64,000 nt of DNA from Colwellia sp. 20A7 (GCF_009832865.1 NZ_CP047130.1:3286001-3350000); one strand, 5' to 3'; shown: positions 1 to 12,348, counted from the stretch's first letter. Notes: generated from the sequence alone by a model not told the origin. A program made the numbers and translations.

Positions 1-215
1 TGTACCAACATAACTACCGAAAAAGGTCATCACTTTTCCCTGATTCGGCTGTACCATAAAAAAACCAGGTAATATAAAAATTATAAACGCGATGCCAATG
101 AAGAATAAAATCCCTACATTATAATTAACAACTTGATTAATAACCATCGCGATAATTAGCAATAGGCAAGAAAAATACCATAGCCATTGATCGAAAAACC
201 TTTTTTCTCTTTCAT
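1..215 (-). CDS. SPFH/band-7 family protein, 5' part only, apparent frameshift
   Basis: The minus strand encodes an N-terminus starting MKEKKGFSING with a good Shine-Dalgarno (AAGG, about 7 nt upstream). It is followed, in a shifted frame, by two hydrophobic stretches and then MVQPNQGKVMTFFGSYVGT. That last motif is typical of the opening of the SPFH (stomatin/prohibitin/HflK-C) domain in membrane-anchored scaffold proteins. The ATG frame hits a stop after about 19 codons, while the hydrophobic and SPFH part continues in another frame, so one base appears to be missing near position 180. Either this is a sequencing error, the gene is broken, or translation starts at an internal ATG. The gene runs off the left edge. 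Family assignment is fairly sure; gene integrity is not. Confidence 0.62.
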
Positions 216-298
216 GCTCAACCCTTAAAACAAATAATTATGATATCAAAACGATATCACTAGAATATATATTAATATCTGAAGTTGTCAACTAAATA

Positions 299-398
299 AT
301 ACCAGTTTCATCAATTAGGTGAATAATTTTATACGTAGAAAAAATTGCCAATACAAGGCATTTATTTCAATAACTAGTTGTTCTAATTATTAAATAAA
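299..398 (-). repeat. MITE-like repeat family A, truncated copy
   Basis: This copy is the reverse complement of the right-hand part of the element at 15002-15163. It has the same terminus (ATACCAGTTTCAT...) and internal sequence, and homology stops at about 398, so the other terminal inverted repeat is missing. It lies between greA and the SPFH gene. Confidence 0.7.
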
Positions 399-406
399 AA
401 GCATAA

Positions 407-438
407 AAAAACCCAACATTAATAATAATGTTGGGTTT
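407..438 (-). terminator. Rho-independent terminator of greA
   Basis: AAAACCCAACATT and its inverted copy form a 13-14 bp hairpin with a short AT loop. It is flanked by A and T runs, so it can work in both directions. It lies about 70 nt after the greA stop. Confidence 0.8.
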
Positions 439-510
439 TAAATGAATCTATTTAATGTGACTTTAATTAGTACTTACGCCCAAATTAAGTCAACCGATTT
501 AGATTATTAG

Positions 511-987
511 CTAAATATGCTCTACAGCCATAATTTCGTATTCTATTACGCCACCTGGCGTGCTAATTTCAATTTCACTATCAACCACTTTCCCAATCAA
601 ACCGCGAGCAATAGGTGAGTTTACTGAAATTTGTCCTAGCTTAATATCTGCTTCATCATTACCAACAATCTGATACTTAACTGTTTCTTCTGTATCAATA
701 TTTAGTAAGGTAACCGTCACACCAAATATAACTTTGCCATGATTAGGTATTTTAGTTACATCAATAACTTGAGCATTACATAAACGACCTTCAATATCTT
801 GAATTCGTCCTTCGCAGAAACCTTGCTCTTCTTTTGCCGCATGGTATTCAGCATTTTCTTTTAAATCACCATGTTCTCGTGCATCAGCAATGTCTTTCAC
901 AATGCGAGGACGTTTTTCTGTTTTCAAAAATTTTAGTTCTTCTTTTAACTGTTCGGCACCAAGAAGTGTCATTGGATATTTTGTCAT
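511..987 (-). CDS. greA: Transcription elongation factor GreA
   Basis: GreA binds RNA polymerase through the secondary channel and stimulates cleavage of backtracked RNA. The protein has the GreA layout: an N-terminal coiled coil with the conserved [20 protein letters not shown] tip, which carries the acidic residues that act in the active site, then the C-terminal FKBP-like domain with [13 protein letters not shown]. An upstream in-frame ATG at 1026 would add 13 residues; I chose the ATG at 987 because it gives the usual 158 aa, begins [12 protein letters not shown] like other GreA proteins, and has AAGAAGAG upstream. The gene lies between two hairpin terminators. The one upstream of it sits only about 24 nt before the start codon. 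Confidence 0.97.
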   Translation of the reverse strand: MTKYPMTLLGAEQLKEELKFLKTEKRPRIVKDIADAREHGDLKENAEYHAAKEEQGFCEGRIQDIEGRLCNAQVIDVTKIPNHGKVIFGVTVTLLNIDTEETVKYQIVGNDEADIKLGQISVNSPIARGLIGKVVDSEIEISTPGGVIEYEIMAVEHI

Positions 988-1010
988 TTTACTCTTCTTT
1001 TTATAACAAG

Positions 1011-1052
1011 AAAGGTGGTTATCCATTCTATGAATAGACAGTAACCACCTTT
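1011..1052 (-). terminator. Terminator between carB and greA
   Basis: AAAGGTGGTTA and TAACCACCTTT form an 11-bp stem around a 20-nt loop, followed on the minus strand by a T-rich stretch. It can end carAB transcripts and also lies in the leader of greA. Confidence 0.72.
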
Positions 1053-1080
1053 ATTAAAATAATGTTTTGTAAATTAAATA

Positions 1081-4000
1081 CTATTTACAACGCTTATGTA
1101 ACTCTTGAATAGACGTAACAGTATTTCTGTCATCTGCAGCATGTGCTTGACAGGCTGCAAATGCAGCATTTAATGTTGTCGTATAAGCAACTTTGTAGCG
1201 AAGTGCGCCACCACGTAATACTTTAGAATCTTCAATAGCTTTACGCCCTTCAGTAGTATTAATAATGTAACTATACTCACTGTTTTTAATTCTATCAAGA
1301 ATATGTGGACGACCTTCATGTACTTTATTAACTAAACGTACTGGAACATTCGCTTCACCTAAGATAATTGCGGTTCCGTGTGTTGCATCAAGTTCATAAC
1401 CTAAAGCAACCATTTGTTTAGCGAGTTCAACTACACGCACTTTATCAGAGTTACGAACTGAAATTAATGCTCTACCCGACTTAGGTACAGATACACCAGC
1501 ACCTAAATTAGCTTTAGCATAGGCTTCTTCAAAAGTGTCACCGACGCCCATAACTTCACCTGTTGAGCGCATTTCTGGGCCAACTAAAGGATCACTACCA
1601 TGGAACTTGTTGAAAGGAATAACCACTTCTTTTACCGAATAAAACGGTGGAATAACTTCTTCAGTAATACCTTGCTCGGTAAGTGACTTTCCAGCCATAA
1701 CTCGGGCACCAACTTTCGCTAATGGTACAGATGTCGCTTTTGATACAAACGGTACAGTACGTGCTGCACGAGGGTTTACTTCAATTAAATAAACCTTATC
1801 ACCTTTAACAGCCATTTGTGTATTCATTAAACCGATAACACCTAACTCAAACGCTAGGTCTGTTACTTGCTTACGCATTACATCTTGAATCTCTTGGCTT
1901 AAACTATAAGCAGGTAATGAACAAGCACTGTCACCAGAGTGAACACCGGCTTGTTCAATGTGTTGCATAATGCCGCCAATAACCACTTTTTCGCCATCAC
2001 AGATAAGATCAATATCCACTTCAATCGCATCGTCTAAGAAGTGATCTAACAATACTGGTGAATCATTCGATACACTTACTGCCTCTGTCATATAACGACG
2101 TAAATCATCTAAATCGTAAACGATTTCCATTGCACGACCACCTAATACATAAGATGGGCGAACAACTAATGGGAAGCCAATTGCTTCAGCTTTTGCCATT
2201 GCTTCATCTATTGATGTAACAGTCGCATTTTCAGGCTGTAGTAAACCTAAACGATCTACCGCTTGTTGGAAGCGCTCTCTATCTTCAGCACGGTCAATAG
2301 CGTCAGGAGAAGTACCTATAATTGGCACACCTGCAGCTTCTAAAGCACGAGCAAGTTTAAGTGGAGTTTGACCACCATATTGTACAATAACGCCTTTTGG
2401 CTTCTCAATTCGAACAATTTCAAGTACATCTTCAAAGGTAATTGACTCAAAATATAGTCGGTCTGAAGTATCATAATCCGTTGAAACTGTTTCAGGGTTA
2501 CAGTTAACCATGATTGTTTCATAGCCATCTTCGCGTAGCGCTAATGCAGCATGAACACAACAGTAATCAAATTCGATACCTTGCCCGATACGATTTGGCC
2601 CACCACCTAAAATCATAATCGATTCTTTGTCTGTAGGATTAGCTTCACATTCTTCATCGTAAGTTGAATACATGTAAGCAGTATCTGAGCTAAATTCTGC
2701 AGCACAAGTATCTACACGTTTGTAAACTGGATAAATGTTAGCATTATGACGTTTTTTACGAATTTCAGCTTCTGAAACGCCAATAACATCAGCAAGACGA
2801 GCATCAGCAAAACCTTTACGTTTAAGTTTACGTAAATAGTCAGCATTAAGAATTTTCAATCCGCCTTCGGCTACTTTGGCTTCTTCTAAAACGATGTCTT
2901 CAATTTGTACTAGGAACCAACGATCTATTTTAGTTAAACGGAAAATATCATCAACCGTTAAACCTAAACGAAATGCATCAGCGATATACCAAATACGATC
3001 AGAACCCGCTTCTTGTAATTCATGCATGATTTTGGTTTTAGCACCTGGCTGTGTTACATCAACCATAGAATCAAAACCATTAACGCCCACTTCTAAACCA
3101 CGTAATGCTTTTTGCATTGACTCTTGTTGATTACGGCCAATAGCCATAACTTCACCAACTGATTTCATTTGCGTCGTTAATCTATCTTCACAACCCGCAA
3201 ATTTTTCAAAGTTAAAACGTGGTATTTTAGTTACTACGTAATCAATTGTTGGTTCAAATGATGCTGGTGTTTTACCACCAGTAATATCATTTGTTAATTC
3301 ATCAAGGGTATAACCTACCGCTAATTTTGCTGCTATTTTGGCAATAGGGAAGCCTGTTGCTTTAGACGCTAGCGCTGATGAACGTGATACACGAGGGTTC
3401 ATTTCAATAATAACCATACGACCAGTATCAGGGCAAACACCAAATTGTACGTTTGAACCACCTGTTTCAACACCAATTTCACGTAATACAGCTAGTGAAG
3501 CATTACGCATAATTTGGTATTCTTTGTCTGTTAACGTTTGCGCTGGCGCAACGGTAATAGAGTCACCGGTGTGAATTCCCATTGGATCTAAGTTTTCAAT
3601 TGAACAAATAATGATACAGTTATCATTTTTGTCACGAACAACTTCCATTTCGTACTCTTTCCAACCAATTAATGATTCATCAATTAATAATTCTGATGTT
3701 GGTGAAAGGTCTAAACCACGAGTACAAATTTCATTAAATTCTTCGATGTTATAAGCAATACCACCACCTGAACCACCCATGGTGAATGAAGGTCGAATAA
3801 TACAAGGAAAACCTAAGTTTTTACTTGCAGCATGAGCTTCTTCAATTGTGTGAACAATTTCAGCACGTGGTGTATCTAAGCCAATAGCTTTCATCGCTTT
3901 GTCGAAACGGCTACGATCTTCTGCTTTGTCAATTGCATCAGCAGTTGCGCCAATCATTTCAACATTAAATTCTTTTAAAACGCCTTTAGCTTCAAGTTCA

Positions 4001-4299
4001 AGCGCACAGTTTAATGCTGTTTGGCCACCCATAGTAGGTAGCACGGCACAAGGACGTTCTTTTTCAATGATTTTTCTAACGACTTCCCAGTGAATAGGCT
4101 CGATATAAGTTGCATCGGCCATATCAGGGTCAGTCATAATTGTTGCAGGGTTAGAGTTTACCAAAATAACTCGGTAACCTTCTTCACGTAATGCTTTACA
4201 TGCTTGCGCACCTGAGTAATCGAATTCACAAGCCTGACCAATAACAATTGGGCCTGCACCTAAGATCAAGATACTTTTTAAATCTGTTCTTTTTGCCAT
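1081..4299 (-). CDS. carB: Carbamoyl-phosphate synthase large subunit
   Basis: CarB makes carbamoyl phosphate from bicarbonate, ATP and ammonia delivered by CarA, feeding arginine and pyrimidine synthesis. At 1072 aa it has the usual length and the internal duplication of two ATP-grasp halves. The N-terminal half opens [23 protein letters not shown], and the second half opens with the matching [20 protein letters not shown] near residue 560. The C-terminal 140 residues form the regulatory MGS-like domain. It starts 35 nt downstream of carA and is surely cotranscribed with it. A hairpin follows its stop codon. Confidence 0.98.
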   Translation of the reverse strand: MAKRTDLKSILILGAGPIVIGQACEFDYSGAQACKALREEGYRVILVNSNPATIMTDPDMADATYIEPIHWEVVRKIIEKERPCAVLPTMGGQTALNCALELEAKGVLKEFNVEMIGATADAIDKAEDRSRFDKAMKAIGLDTPRAEIVHTIEEAHAASKNLGFPCIIRPSFTMGGSGGGIAYNIEEFNEICTRGLDLSPTSELLIDESLIGWKEYEMEVVRDKNDNCIIICSIENLDPMGIHTGDSITVAPAQTLTDKEYQIMRNASLAVLREIGVETGGSNVQFGVCPDTGRMVIIEMNPRVSRSSALASKATGFPIAKIAAKLAVGYTLDELTNDITGGKTPASFEPTIDYVVTKIPRFNFEKFAGCEDRLTTQMKSVGEVMAIGRNQQESMQKALRGLEVGVNGFDSMVDVTQPGAKTKIMHELQEAGSDRIWYIADAFRLGLTVDDIFRLTKIDRWFLVQIEDIVLEEAKVAEGGLKILNADYLRKLKRKGFADARLADVIGVSEAEIRKKRHNANIYPVYKRVDTCAAEFSSDTAYMYSTYDEECEANPTDKESIMILGGGPNRIGQGIEFDYCCVHAALALREDGYETIMVNCNPETVSTDYDTSDRLYFESITFEDVLEIVRIEKPKGVIVQYGGQTPLKLARALEAAGVPIIGTSPDAIDRAEDRERFQQAVDRLGLLQPENATVTSIDEAMAKAEAIGFPLVVRPSYVLGGRAMEIVYDLDDLRRYMTEAVSVSNDSPVLLDHFLDDAIEVDIDLICDGEKVVIGGIMQHIEQAGVHSGDSACSLPAYSLSQEIQDVMRKQVTDLAFELGVIGLMNTQMAVKGDKVYLIEVNPRAARTVPFVSKATSVPLAKVGARVMAGKSLTEQGITEEVIPPFYSVKEVVIPFNKFHGSDPLVGPEMRSTGEVMGVGDTFEEAYAKANLGAGVSVPKSGRALISVRNSDKVRVVELAKQMVALGYELDATHGTAIILGEANVPVRLVNKVHEGRPHILDRIKNSEYSYIINTTEGRKAIEDSKVLRGGALRYKVAYTTTLNAAFAACQAHAADDRNTVTSIQELHKRCK

Positions 4300-4334
4300 G
4301 TCTGTATTCTCTCTTCTCTTGTCAAGGGTGTGGG

Positions 4335-5519
4335 TTAAGCCTGTTTTGCTTTGGCGTCGGTTTTATATTCGTTAATCAAGTCAATGAAATGATCAAACAA
4401 TGGTGCTGCATCGTGTGGACCTGGACTTGCTTCTGGGTGACCTTGGAAACTAAAGGCTGGTTTGTCTGTGCGATGAATACCTTGTAAAGAACCATCAAAT
4501 AACGATTTGTGTGTTGTTCTTAAGTTATCAGGTAAATTGTTTTCATCAACAGCAAAACCATGGTTTTGTGAAGTAATCATTACTACATCGCGGTCAATAT
4601 CTTTCACCGGGTGGTTAGCACCATGATGACCAAATTTCATTTTGACCGTTTTAGCGCCACTGGCTAAACCAAGTAACTGATGACCTAAACAAATACCAAA
4701 CACAGGGATATCTGTTGTTAAGAATTCTTTAATTGCAGTAATAGCATAATCACATGGTTCAGGGTCACCTGGGCCATTTGATAAAAATATACCGTCAGGG
4801 TTCATGGCTAATACATCACTTGCTGGTGTTTGTGCTGGTACTACCGTTAATTTACAACCGCGGTCTACTAACATACGTAAAATATTACTTTTCGCACCAA
4901 AATCATAAGCAACTACATGAAAGTCGAAACTTTCTGGTTCAGAGAAACCTTCGCCCATGGCACTACCTAGCGCCCAACTACCTGAAGTCCATTGGTATTG
5001 CTCTTTAGTTGAAACAACTTTAGCTAAATCCATTCCTTTAAGGCCAGGAAATGCTTTAGCTTGTGTTAAGCCATTACTTTCTGCGGCTTGTAAACTACCT
5101 TCATTAGCGTCATCAATAGTTAGAATACAACCATTTTGTGCGCCTTTTTCTCGTAAAATACGTGTGAGTTTACGTGTGTCAATATCAGCTATACCTAATA
5201 TATTATTGGCAATAAGATATTCACTTAAGCTTTGTTCACTTCTAAAGTTACTTGCTAGTAATGGTAAATCACGAATCACCAAACCTTTAGCAAAAATAGA
5301 ATCTGATTCTTTATCTTCACAGTTAGTACCTGTATTTCCAATATGCGGGTAAGTTAGCGTGATAATTTGCTCTGCATATGAAGGATCGGTGAGGATTTCC
5401 TGATAACCTGTCATTGAAGTATTAAATACTACTTCACCAACAGCCGTTCCCTTTGCACCAATTGCGGTGCCTTTAAATACAGTACCGTCTTCCAGTACTA
5501 AAATCGCAGATATAGCCAA
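4335..5519 (-). CDS. carA: Carbamoyl-phosphate synthase small subunit (glutaminase)
   Basis: CarA hydrolyses glutamine and passes ammonia to CarB. The C-terminal half is a class I glutamine amidotransferase with the nucleophile motif [10 protein letters not shown] and the downstream histidine/glutamate pair in [11 protein letters not shown]. An ATG at 5531 opens the longest frame, but it overlaps a strong Shine-Dalgarno (GGAGG, 5525-5529). The TTG at 5519 lies 5 nt after that site and gives [12 protein letters not shown], which matches the usual CarA start, so I take TTG (394 aa). About 260 bp without genes separate it from dapB and should hold the carAB promoter; I could not identify an operator with confidence. 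Confidence 0.95.
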   Translation of the reverse strand: MAISAILVLEDGTVFKGTAIGAKGTAVGEVVFNTSMTGYQEILTDPSYAEQIITLTYPHIGNTGTNCEDKESDSIFAKGLVIRDLPLLASNFRSEQSLSEYLIANNILGIADIDTRKLTRILREKGAQNGCILTIDDANEGSLQAAESNGLTQAKAFPGLKGMDLAKVVSTKEQYQWTSGSWALGSAMGEGFSEPESFDFHVVAYDFGAKSNILRMLVDRGCKLTVVPAQTPASDVLAMNPDGIFLSNGPGDPEPCDYAITAIKEFLTTDIPVFGICLGHQLLGLASGAKTVKMKFGHHGANHPVKDIDRDVVMITSQNHGFAVDENNLPDNLRTTHKSLFDGSLQGIHRTDKPAFSFQGHPEASPGPHDAAPLFDHFIDLINEYKTDAKAKQA

Positions 5520-5790
5520 TGTAACCTCCAAAAAAGAAGAAAAGAATGCAGTACCTTTACTATTAAAGAAAATTTAAACAATGTTTAAGTTCTCTTCAGA
5601 AGCAAGATAAAACAATCACAAAATTTGCACATAAAAAATGCCAAAAAACGGCTTAAAGCTAAATTTTTGACAAAATCCACTTATTTTACGCTTGTAGACT
5701 ACTTTCGTCTAGTGAAATTTTCAAAAACCTATTCTTTTATGTGATTTAGCCACTTTTAACCGTCAAGTAGTTAAAAGTAGTAGTTATCTA

Positions 5791-6594
5791 TTATTTTAAG
5801 CCTAAAACATCCTGCATATCGTAAAAGCCATTATCAGCTTCACTCAACCAGAATGCGGCTCTCATAGCACCTAAAGCGAAAGTCATTCGAGAACTTGCCT
5901 TGTGTGTAATTTCTATACGTTCACCTAAATCGGCGAAATAAGCCGTGTGCTCACCGACAATATCTCCAGCTCGAACAGTGGCAAAACCAATGGTTTCCCT
6001 GCTACGTTCCTCTGTAATTCCTTCTCGGCCATACACTGCACATTCATTAAGATCTCGGCCTAAAGTATCAGCAATTACCTGCCCCATTTTAACAGCGGTT
6101 CCAGAAGGAGCATCTTTCTTAAATCGATGATGAGCTTCAAAAATTTCGATGTCAGTATAATCACCAATGGCTTTGGCAGTAATTTCAAGTAGTTTAAACA
6201 TTAAATTAACACCAACTGAGGTATTAGGTGCTAGCACGATAGGCATTGACTTTCCGGCCTCTTTAATAATGCTAACTTGTTCGTCGTTAAACCCTGTTGT
6301 GCCAATAACTAACGCCTTATTATTTTCTTTACACCAGTTAATATTTTCAAGCGAAGTTTCTATCGATGTAAAATCAATAAAGACTTCTGCGTCGTTCAAC
6401 TGGCTTAACTCAGTCACGGTAGTTAAACCCATTGCGCCAATACCGGCTAATTCACCCAGGTCAAATCCTGCAAATGAAGAACTAGCACGAACGCTGCCGC
6501 CAATAAGTTCAATACTTTCATGTTCATGGGCTGCTTGAATAAGATTACGACCCATTCGGCCACTACAGCCTAATATTGCTACTTTTACTTTCAT
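5791..6594 (-). CDS. dapB: 4-hydroxy-tetrahydrodipicolinate reductase
   Basis: DapB reduces hydroxy-tetrahydrodipicolinate with NAD(P)H in the diaminopimelate/lysine pathway. The N-terminal Rossmann motif is GCSGRMGRN (residues 9-17), IGTTGF lies near 97-102, and the catalytic region [15 protein letters not shown] has the His pair at 155-156 and the following lysines. The length, 267 aa, is normal. It lies just downstream of the NTF2-like gene (15 nt) and upstream of carA, the dapB-carAB order known in many gammaproteobacteria. Confidence 0.97.
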   Translation of the reverse strand: MKVKVAILGCSGRMGRNLIQAAHEHESIELIGGSVRASSSFAGFDLGELAGIGAMGLTTVTELSQLNDAEVFIDFTSIETSLENINWCKENNKALVIGTTGFNDEQVSIIKEAGKSMPIVLAPNTSVGVNLMFKLLEITAKAIGDYTDIEIFEAHHRFKKDAPSGTAVKMGQVIADTLGRDLNECAVYGREGITEERSRETIGFATVRAGDIVGEHTAYFADLGERIEITHKASSRMTFALGAMRAAFWLSEADNGFYDMQDVLGLK

Positions 6595-6609
6595 TTCTAT
6601 TCTCTACTG

Positions 6610-7032
6610 TTAACCTGTCAGCATAACAGGATAGTCTAATGTTTGTGAGTTGGATAAATCATGGGAAACAACATTAACAATTTTCAGTGCATTATCAATT
6701 AAAATCAAATGATATATTGCACAGAAATCAGCAAATATTTCCCCTTTATCATTAAGAAACTCCCAATCAACACTCACTAACAATAAATGCTCAGTGACTA
6801 AAGAGTAACTTGCTTTTTTGATAAGTATATCACTGGTTTTTTCTTGCTGTAATTGGTTAAAAATCGTAGTAAGCTCTTGCTGACATGCTTTAATGTTTTT
6901 CACTAAAACAATTTGATTTGGTGTATGCAAAGTACAAGGTAAATGATAATTAGCAGCAGCCTTATTAAGATCATAATGGACGAATGCTGATAAATATTCT
7001 TTTAAAAATAACGTTACTTTTTTAGTCTGCAC
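6610..7032 (-). CDS. NTF2/SnoaL-like hypothetical protein
   Basis: This 140-aa soluble protein has no signal peptide. An N-terminal helix (FLKEYLSAFVHYDLNKAAANYH) is followed by alternating beta strands ending with VDWEFLNDKGEIFADFCAIYHLI. That pattern resembles small NTF2/SnoaL-fold proteins, in which a cone-shaped barrel binds a small ligand. No catalytic residues can be assigned. It ends 15 nt before dapB and probably shares its transcript. The fold call is by pattern only; the function is unknown. Confidence 0.7.
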   Translation of the reverse strand: MQTKKVTLFLKEYLSAFVHYDLNKAAANYHLPCTLHTPNQIVLVKNIKACQQELTTIFNQLQQEKTSDILIKKASYSLVTEHLLLVSVDWEFLNDKGEIFADFCAIYHLILIDNALKIVNVVSHDLSNSQTLDYPVMLTG

Positions 7033-7080
7033 TTTATTTTACACCTGCGAGATAAATTAGATTAATTTTCACTTAAAAAA

Positions 7081-7100
7081 AAGCCCTCAATTGAGGGCTT
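7081..7100 (-). terminator. Terminator of fklB
   Basis: AAGCCCTCAA directly followed by TTGAGGGCTT forms a perfect 20-bp palindrome flanked by A8 on one side and T/A-rich sequence on the other, 13 nt after the fklB stop. The few bases at the centre must form the loop. Confidence 0.8.
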
Positions 7101-7113
7101 TAAAATAATTGAA

Positions 7114-7737
7114 TTAGCTAACAATGCTAATTAATTCCACATCAAATACTAAAGTAGCATAAGGTGGGATAGCACCTTGTGAGCCTTGTTCACCATACGC
7201 TAAATTATAAGGAACAGTTAGCTTCCACTTGCTGCCTTCAGTCATTAACTGTAATGCTTCTGTCCAACCAGCGATTACGCCGCCAACTGGAAACTCTGCT
7301 GGCTGACCACGTTCAACTGAGCTGTCAAATACATCACCATTTGAGAATGTACCATGATAATGAACACGAACAGTGCTAGCAGCTGTTGGTTTATCACCGT
7401 CACCAGTTTCAATTACTTCGTATTGTAAACCAGACTCTGTAACAGTAACTTCATCGCGTTTAGCATTTTCAGCTAAAAAGGCTTCGCCTTCAGCTGCTTT
7501 TTCTTTAGCGATGGCTTGCTCTTGTTCTTGTAACTTTTTAGAAACTACAGTGAAAGCTTCATTTAAGTCTTCATCTGATACTTGGCTTGCAGCATTAGTT
7601 AATGCATCAGCAATACCTGCTTGTACTGCAGTAATATCAAATTCTTTAAAAGGGTTGTTACGTAATTGATCACCTAATTGACGACCTACACCGTAGCTTA
7701 CACGTTGCTCAATTGTTTCGTATTTGTTTTCAGACAT
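7114..7737 (-). CDS. fklB: FKBP-type peptidyl-prolyl isomerase, FklB (FKBP22) type
   Basis: This enzyme catalyses cis-trans isomerisation of prolyl bonds and acts as a folding helper. Residues 1-70 form the helical dimerisation domain of the FKBP22/FkpA/Mip group (YGVGRQLGDQL...), followed by a charged linking helix. Residues 110-207 are the FKBP domain, with VHYHGTFSNGDVFDSS, VIAGWTEAL and YGEQG...IPPYATLVFDVEL. The length, 207 aa, matches E. coli FklB. There is no signal peptide, which favours cytoplasmic FklB over periplasmic FkpA. It has its own terminator. Confidence 0.93.
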   Translation of the reverse strand: MSENKYETIEQRVSYGVGRQLGDQLRNNPFKEFDITAVQAGIADALTNAASQVSDEDLNEAFTVVSKKLQEQEQAIAKEKAAEGEAFLAENAKRDEVTVTESGLQYEVIETGDGDKPTAASTVRVHYHGTFSNGDVFDSSVERGQPAEFPVGGVIAGWTEALQLMTEGSKWKLTVPYNLAYGEQGSQGAIPPYATLVFDVELISIVS

Positions 7738-7931
7738 ATTTTTTCACTTACTTTTTTAAAAATTTGCGAGAGTTTATCATAAAGCTTTACTAGTATGTAG
7801 GGGACGAGTATCGCAATTTGTTATTTTTTATAAGCGGTTTAAATATAAATACAAATCACTACTTCACACCACGTTGATTTAACGAATATAATAAGCAACG
7901 CATGTACCATCCATAGTAAGAATAAATATTT

Positions 7932-9275
7932 ATGACTACTTCTATAGCAGAAGACAAACCAACAACGAAGAAAAAAAGTTTAATTGCATTATTACCTTTT
8001 GCTGTATTTCTTGGCATTTTTTTAGGTACAGGTATTATTTTAACGCTACAAGGCGTTGAATTCGCTTTTTATCAGCTCCCTGCTAGCATCGCTATAATTC
8101 CTGCTATTTTTGTTGCTATATACTTAGGCAAGGTATTAGGTAAAGAGCCTATTGATAAACAAATAGGGCAATTTATTAGTGGCGCAGGCCACGCCAACAT
8201 AATGACTATGTGTATTATTTATCTACTCGCAGGTGCTTTTGCAACAGTAGCTAAAGCAACAGGTAGTGTTGATGCTAGTGTGCAGTTAGGTCTAGCATTT
8301 TTTCCAACTTACCTATTATTACCAGGTTTATTCTTAGTTGCTGCATTTTTATCAACGGCCATGGGTACTTCAATGGGAACCATTGCCGCTATTGCTCCTA
8401 TTGCTTTAGGTTTTATAGAGTCTGCCGGTATAGACTCAGCATTAGTTGCTGGTTGTTTAATTTCAGGTGCAATTTTTGGTGATAACTTATCTATAATTTC
8501 TGATACGACTATTGCGTCAACACGTAGTCAAGGTGCTCACATGAAGGATAAATTTAGAGTTAACTTTAAATTTGCGGTACCTGCAGCCATTGTTTGTTTA
8601 GTTATATTCTCAATTTCAGGACAAGATATTGATTATCAACTGGTTAGTGACCCTGCCGTTTTCGGTCTTATTCCTTATATTGTTATTCTCATACTTGCTC
8701 TCTCGGGTGTTAATGTTTTTGTCGTATTAGCGTTAGGTATAGTATTGGCAGCAGCAATTGGCATGTTAACCAACGACTATCAATTATCAGCGTTAATAAC
8801 TGATATCAATGCTGGCTTTTCTAGCATGCAAGATATCTTTATTCTGTCATTATTTATTGGTGGTTTAAGTGAATTAATTCGCCATCAAGGTGGATTATTC
8901 GCTCTCACAAAAACTATTGAGTCGTTCGCAAAGAAATTAAGCCCACATAATAAGAAGCGTGCCGCTGGTTTAGGTATTGCAGGATTAACTTTTGGTTGTA
9001 ACTTTTTTACAGCCAACAATACAGTATCAATTATTATAACAGGCGAAACAGCAAAGGATTTAGCCAATGACGGGGAATTAACACCGGCACAATCGGCCAG
9101 TTTACTCGATGTGTTTGCCTGTATTAACCAAGGTTTATTACCCTATGGAGCACAAGCGTTATTATTAGGTTCAACGTTAGGTATTTCGCCAATAGCAGTC
9201 ATATCTCATGCATTTTATCCGATGATATTGTTCTTTACTGCTGGTATTGCGTTCTGGCGAATGACAAAAAATTAA
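7932..9275 (+). CDS. NhaC-family Na+/H+ antiporter or related transporter
   Basis: This integral membrane protein of 447 aa has about eleven hydrophobic segments and a charged cytoplasmic N-terminus (TTKKKS). The motif GAIFGDNLSIISDTTIASTRSQGA is characteristic of the NhaC/ArsB-type superfamily. A second half-repeat motif, FGCNFFTANNTVSIII, lies near residue 355. Family members exchange Na+ for H+; some relatives carry amino acids such as lysine or methionine, so the substrate is not settled. I looked for a lysine riboswitch in the 194 nt upstream and saw none. It is transcribed alone, converging on the gene at 9298. Confidence 0.85.
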   Translation: MTTSIAEDKPTTKKKSLIALLPFAVFLGIFLGTGIILTLQGVEFAFYQLPASIAIIPAIFVAIYLGKVLGKEPIDKQIGQFISGAGHANIMTMCIIYLLAGAFATVAKATGSVDASVQLGLAFFPTYLLLPGLFLVAAFLSTAMGTSMGTIAAIAPIALGFIESAGIDSALVAGCLISGAIFGDNLSIISDTTIASTRSQGAHMKDKFRVNFKFAVPAAIVCLVIFSISGQDIDYQLVSDPAVFGLIPYIVILILALSGVNVFVVLALGIVLAAAIGMLTNDYQLSALITDINAGFSSMQDIFILSLFIGGLSELIRHQGGLFALTKTIESFAKKLSPHNKKRAAGLGIAGLTFGCNFFTANNTVSIIITGETAKDLANDGELTPAQSASLLDVFACINQGLLPYGAQALLLGSTLGISPIAVISHAFYPMILFFTAGIAFWRMTKN

Positions 9276-9297
9276 GGATTCAGTATAGGCTTTAAAC

Positions 9298-9930
9298 TTA
9301 ATTAATTAATGTGGTGCTGTCTTTTGTAACGCTATAAATATCACTTGGTTTAAAGCCTAAAGTTATGTGAAAACCTTTACTTTTTAATAAAAAACGTTGA
9401 CGAATTAATTGTCCATCAGCGCTTTGTGCAACAACAAAGTAGGTTTTATTATCATCGCGTTCAACTGTGCCTAAACCAAGTAAATTAATATTAACTTGGT
9501 TCGCTAAATCACCTGTAATATCTGAGGCAAGGAATTTTTCAATTAATGCTTTATCTGCTAGTTGGTATTCTGGTGGACTAATTAATGTCATATGAAATAG
9601 TTGATGATCTCGTGCTGCTTGAAATGCCCTATATTGTTGAAAATCTTCCCCTAATAATTCTTCTAACTGAATTAAATACACTGATAGCTCTGCACGACTA
9701 ACAATTGCACCTAAATAAGTTTGCCCTTGATTATCTTTCAACGTTGAAACTTTCAAACGAATAGTTTTGATATTTTCTCTATCGTTAGATGGCTTATTTT
9801 CATTTAAGTTTAACGATTGAAGCACCCTAACCTGCTTTTCTGTCAGTTCGACTTTATTATTGCCCATACCATGAGCTGAAACATTAAACAGCACGAAAAG
9901 GATAAATACGGTTATCAAAATTTTAGTCAT
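9298..9930 (-). CDS. Secreted 2H-phosphoesterase-like protein
   Basis: The 210-aa protein starts with a clear signal peptide (KILITVFILFVLFNVSAHG), so the mature protein should be periplasmic or secreted. It contains two H-x-T motifs, LFHMTLISP (His113) and GFHITLGF (His188), 75 residues apart and each at the end of a predicted strand. This is the hallmark of the 2H phosphoesterase superfamily (2'-5' RNA ligase, cyclic phosphodiesterase, AKAP7-like). These enzymes act on 2',3'-cyclic or 2'-5' phosphodiesters. An exported member is unusual. Substrate and biology are unknown, and the neighbours give no clue. The assignment rests on the two motifs. Confidence 0.75.
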   Translation of the reverse strand: MTKILITVFILFVLFNVSAHGMGNNKVELTEKQVRVLQSLNLNENKPSNDRENIKTIRLKVSTLKDNQGQTYLGAIVSRAELSVYLIQLEELLGEDFQQYRAFQAARDHQLFHMTLISPPEYQLADKALIEKFLASDITGDLANQVNINLLGLGTVERDDNKTYFVVAQSADGQLIRQRFLLKSKGFHITLGFKPSDIYSVTKDSTTLIN

Positions 9931-9963
9931 GAAATTCTCTTTTTATTATAAATAAATTATTAA

Positions 9964-10225
9964 GATCTGTTGATCTTTCGAGATTGCTTTTGCAGCTATT
10001 TATTGGCTTTTTATGAAAAACAGAGCCTTTGTCATGTGGATGTTCCGCATTAAAAGGCGATAACACCATAAAAATGGCCAATAAACGCTGTCCGAAGGGT
10101 TCGGCTAAAGGCCCTTTCCTCTTTGTTAAGTAATCTTTGCTTAGAGTGACTAAGCTACACACTACTCGCCTCGATTAAAACGCTTTTGTCTCGAACAAAA
10201 TTTAACCACGAAAGATCAACAGATC
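9964..10225. repeat. 262-bp element bounded by 17-bp perfect inverted repeats (family B)
   Basis: GATCTGTTGATCTTTCG at 9964-9980 is repeated exactly in inverted orientation at 10209-10225. The interior is less AT-rich than the surroundings. It has no convincing gene: one 79-codon open frame crosses it and looks accidental. It fills the gap between the 2H-like gene and ligA, ending 11 bp after the ligA stop. It resembles a non-autonomous transposable element or an intergenic structured repeat. Confidence 0.65.
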
Positions 10226-10235
10226 CTAGTTAAGA

Positions 10236-12314
<2,079 letters not shown>

Positions 12315-12348
12315 TTAACTCAAAAAAAGGCAGAAAATGCTTTAATGG

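Noticed and set aside
7738..7931. Lysine riboswitch before the NhaC-family gene
   Set aside because: Some NhaC-like lysine transporters have one, but the conserved LYS-element blocks are not visible in the 194-nt leader.
9923..10162. 79-codon open frame overlapping the 2H-like gene
   Set aside because: It lies almost wholly within the family B inverted-repeat element, has no recognisable domain, and its composition is that of the repeat.
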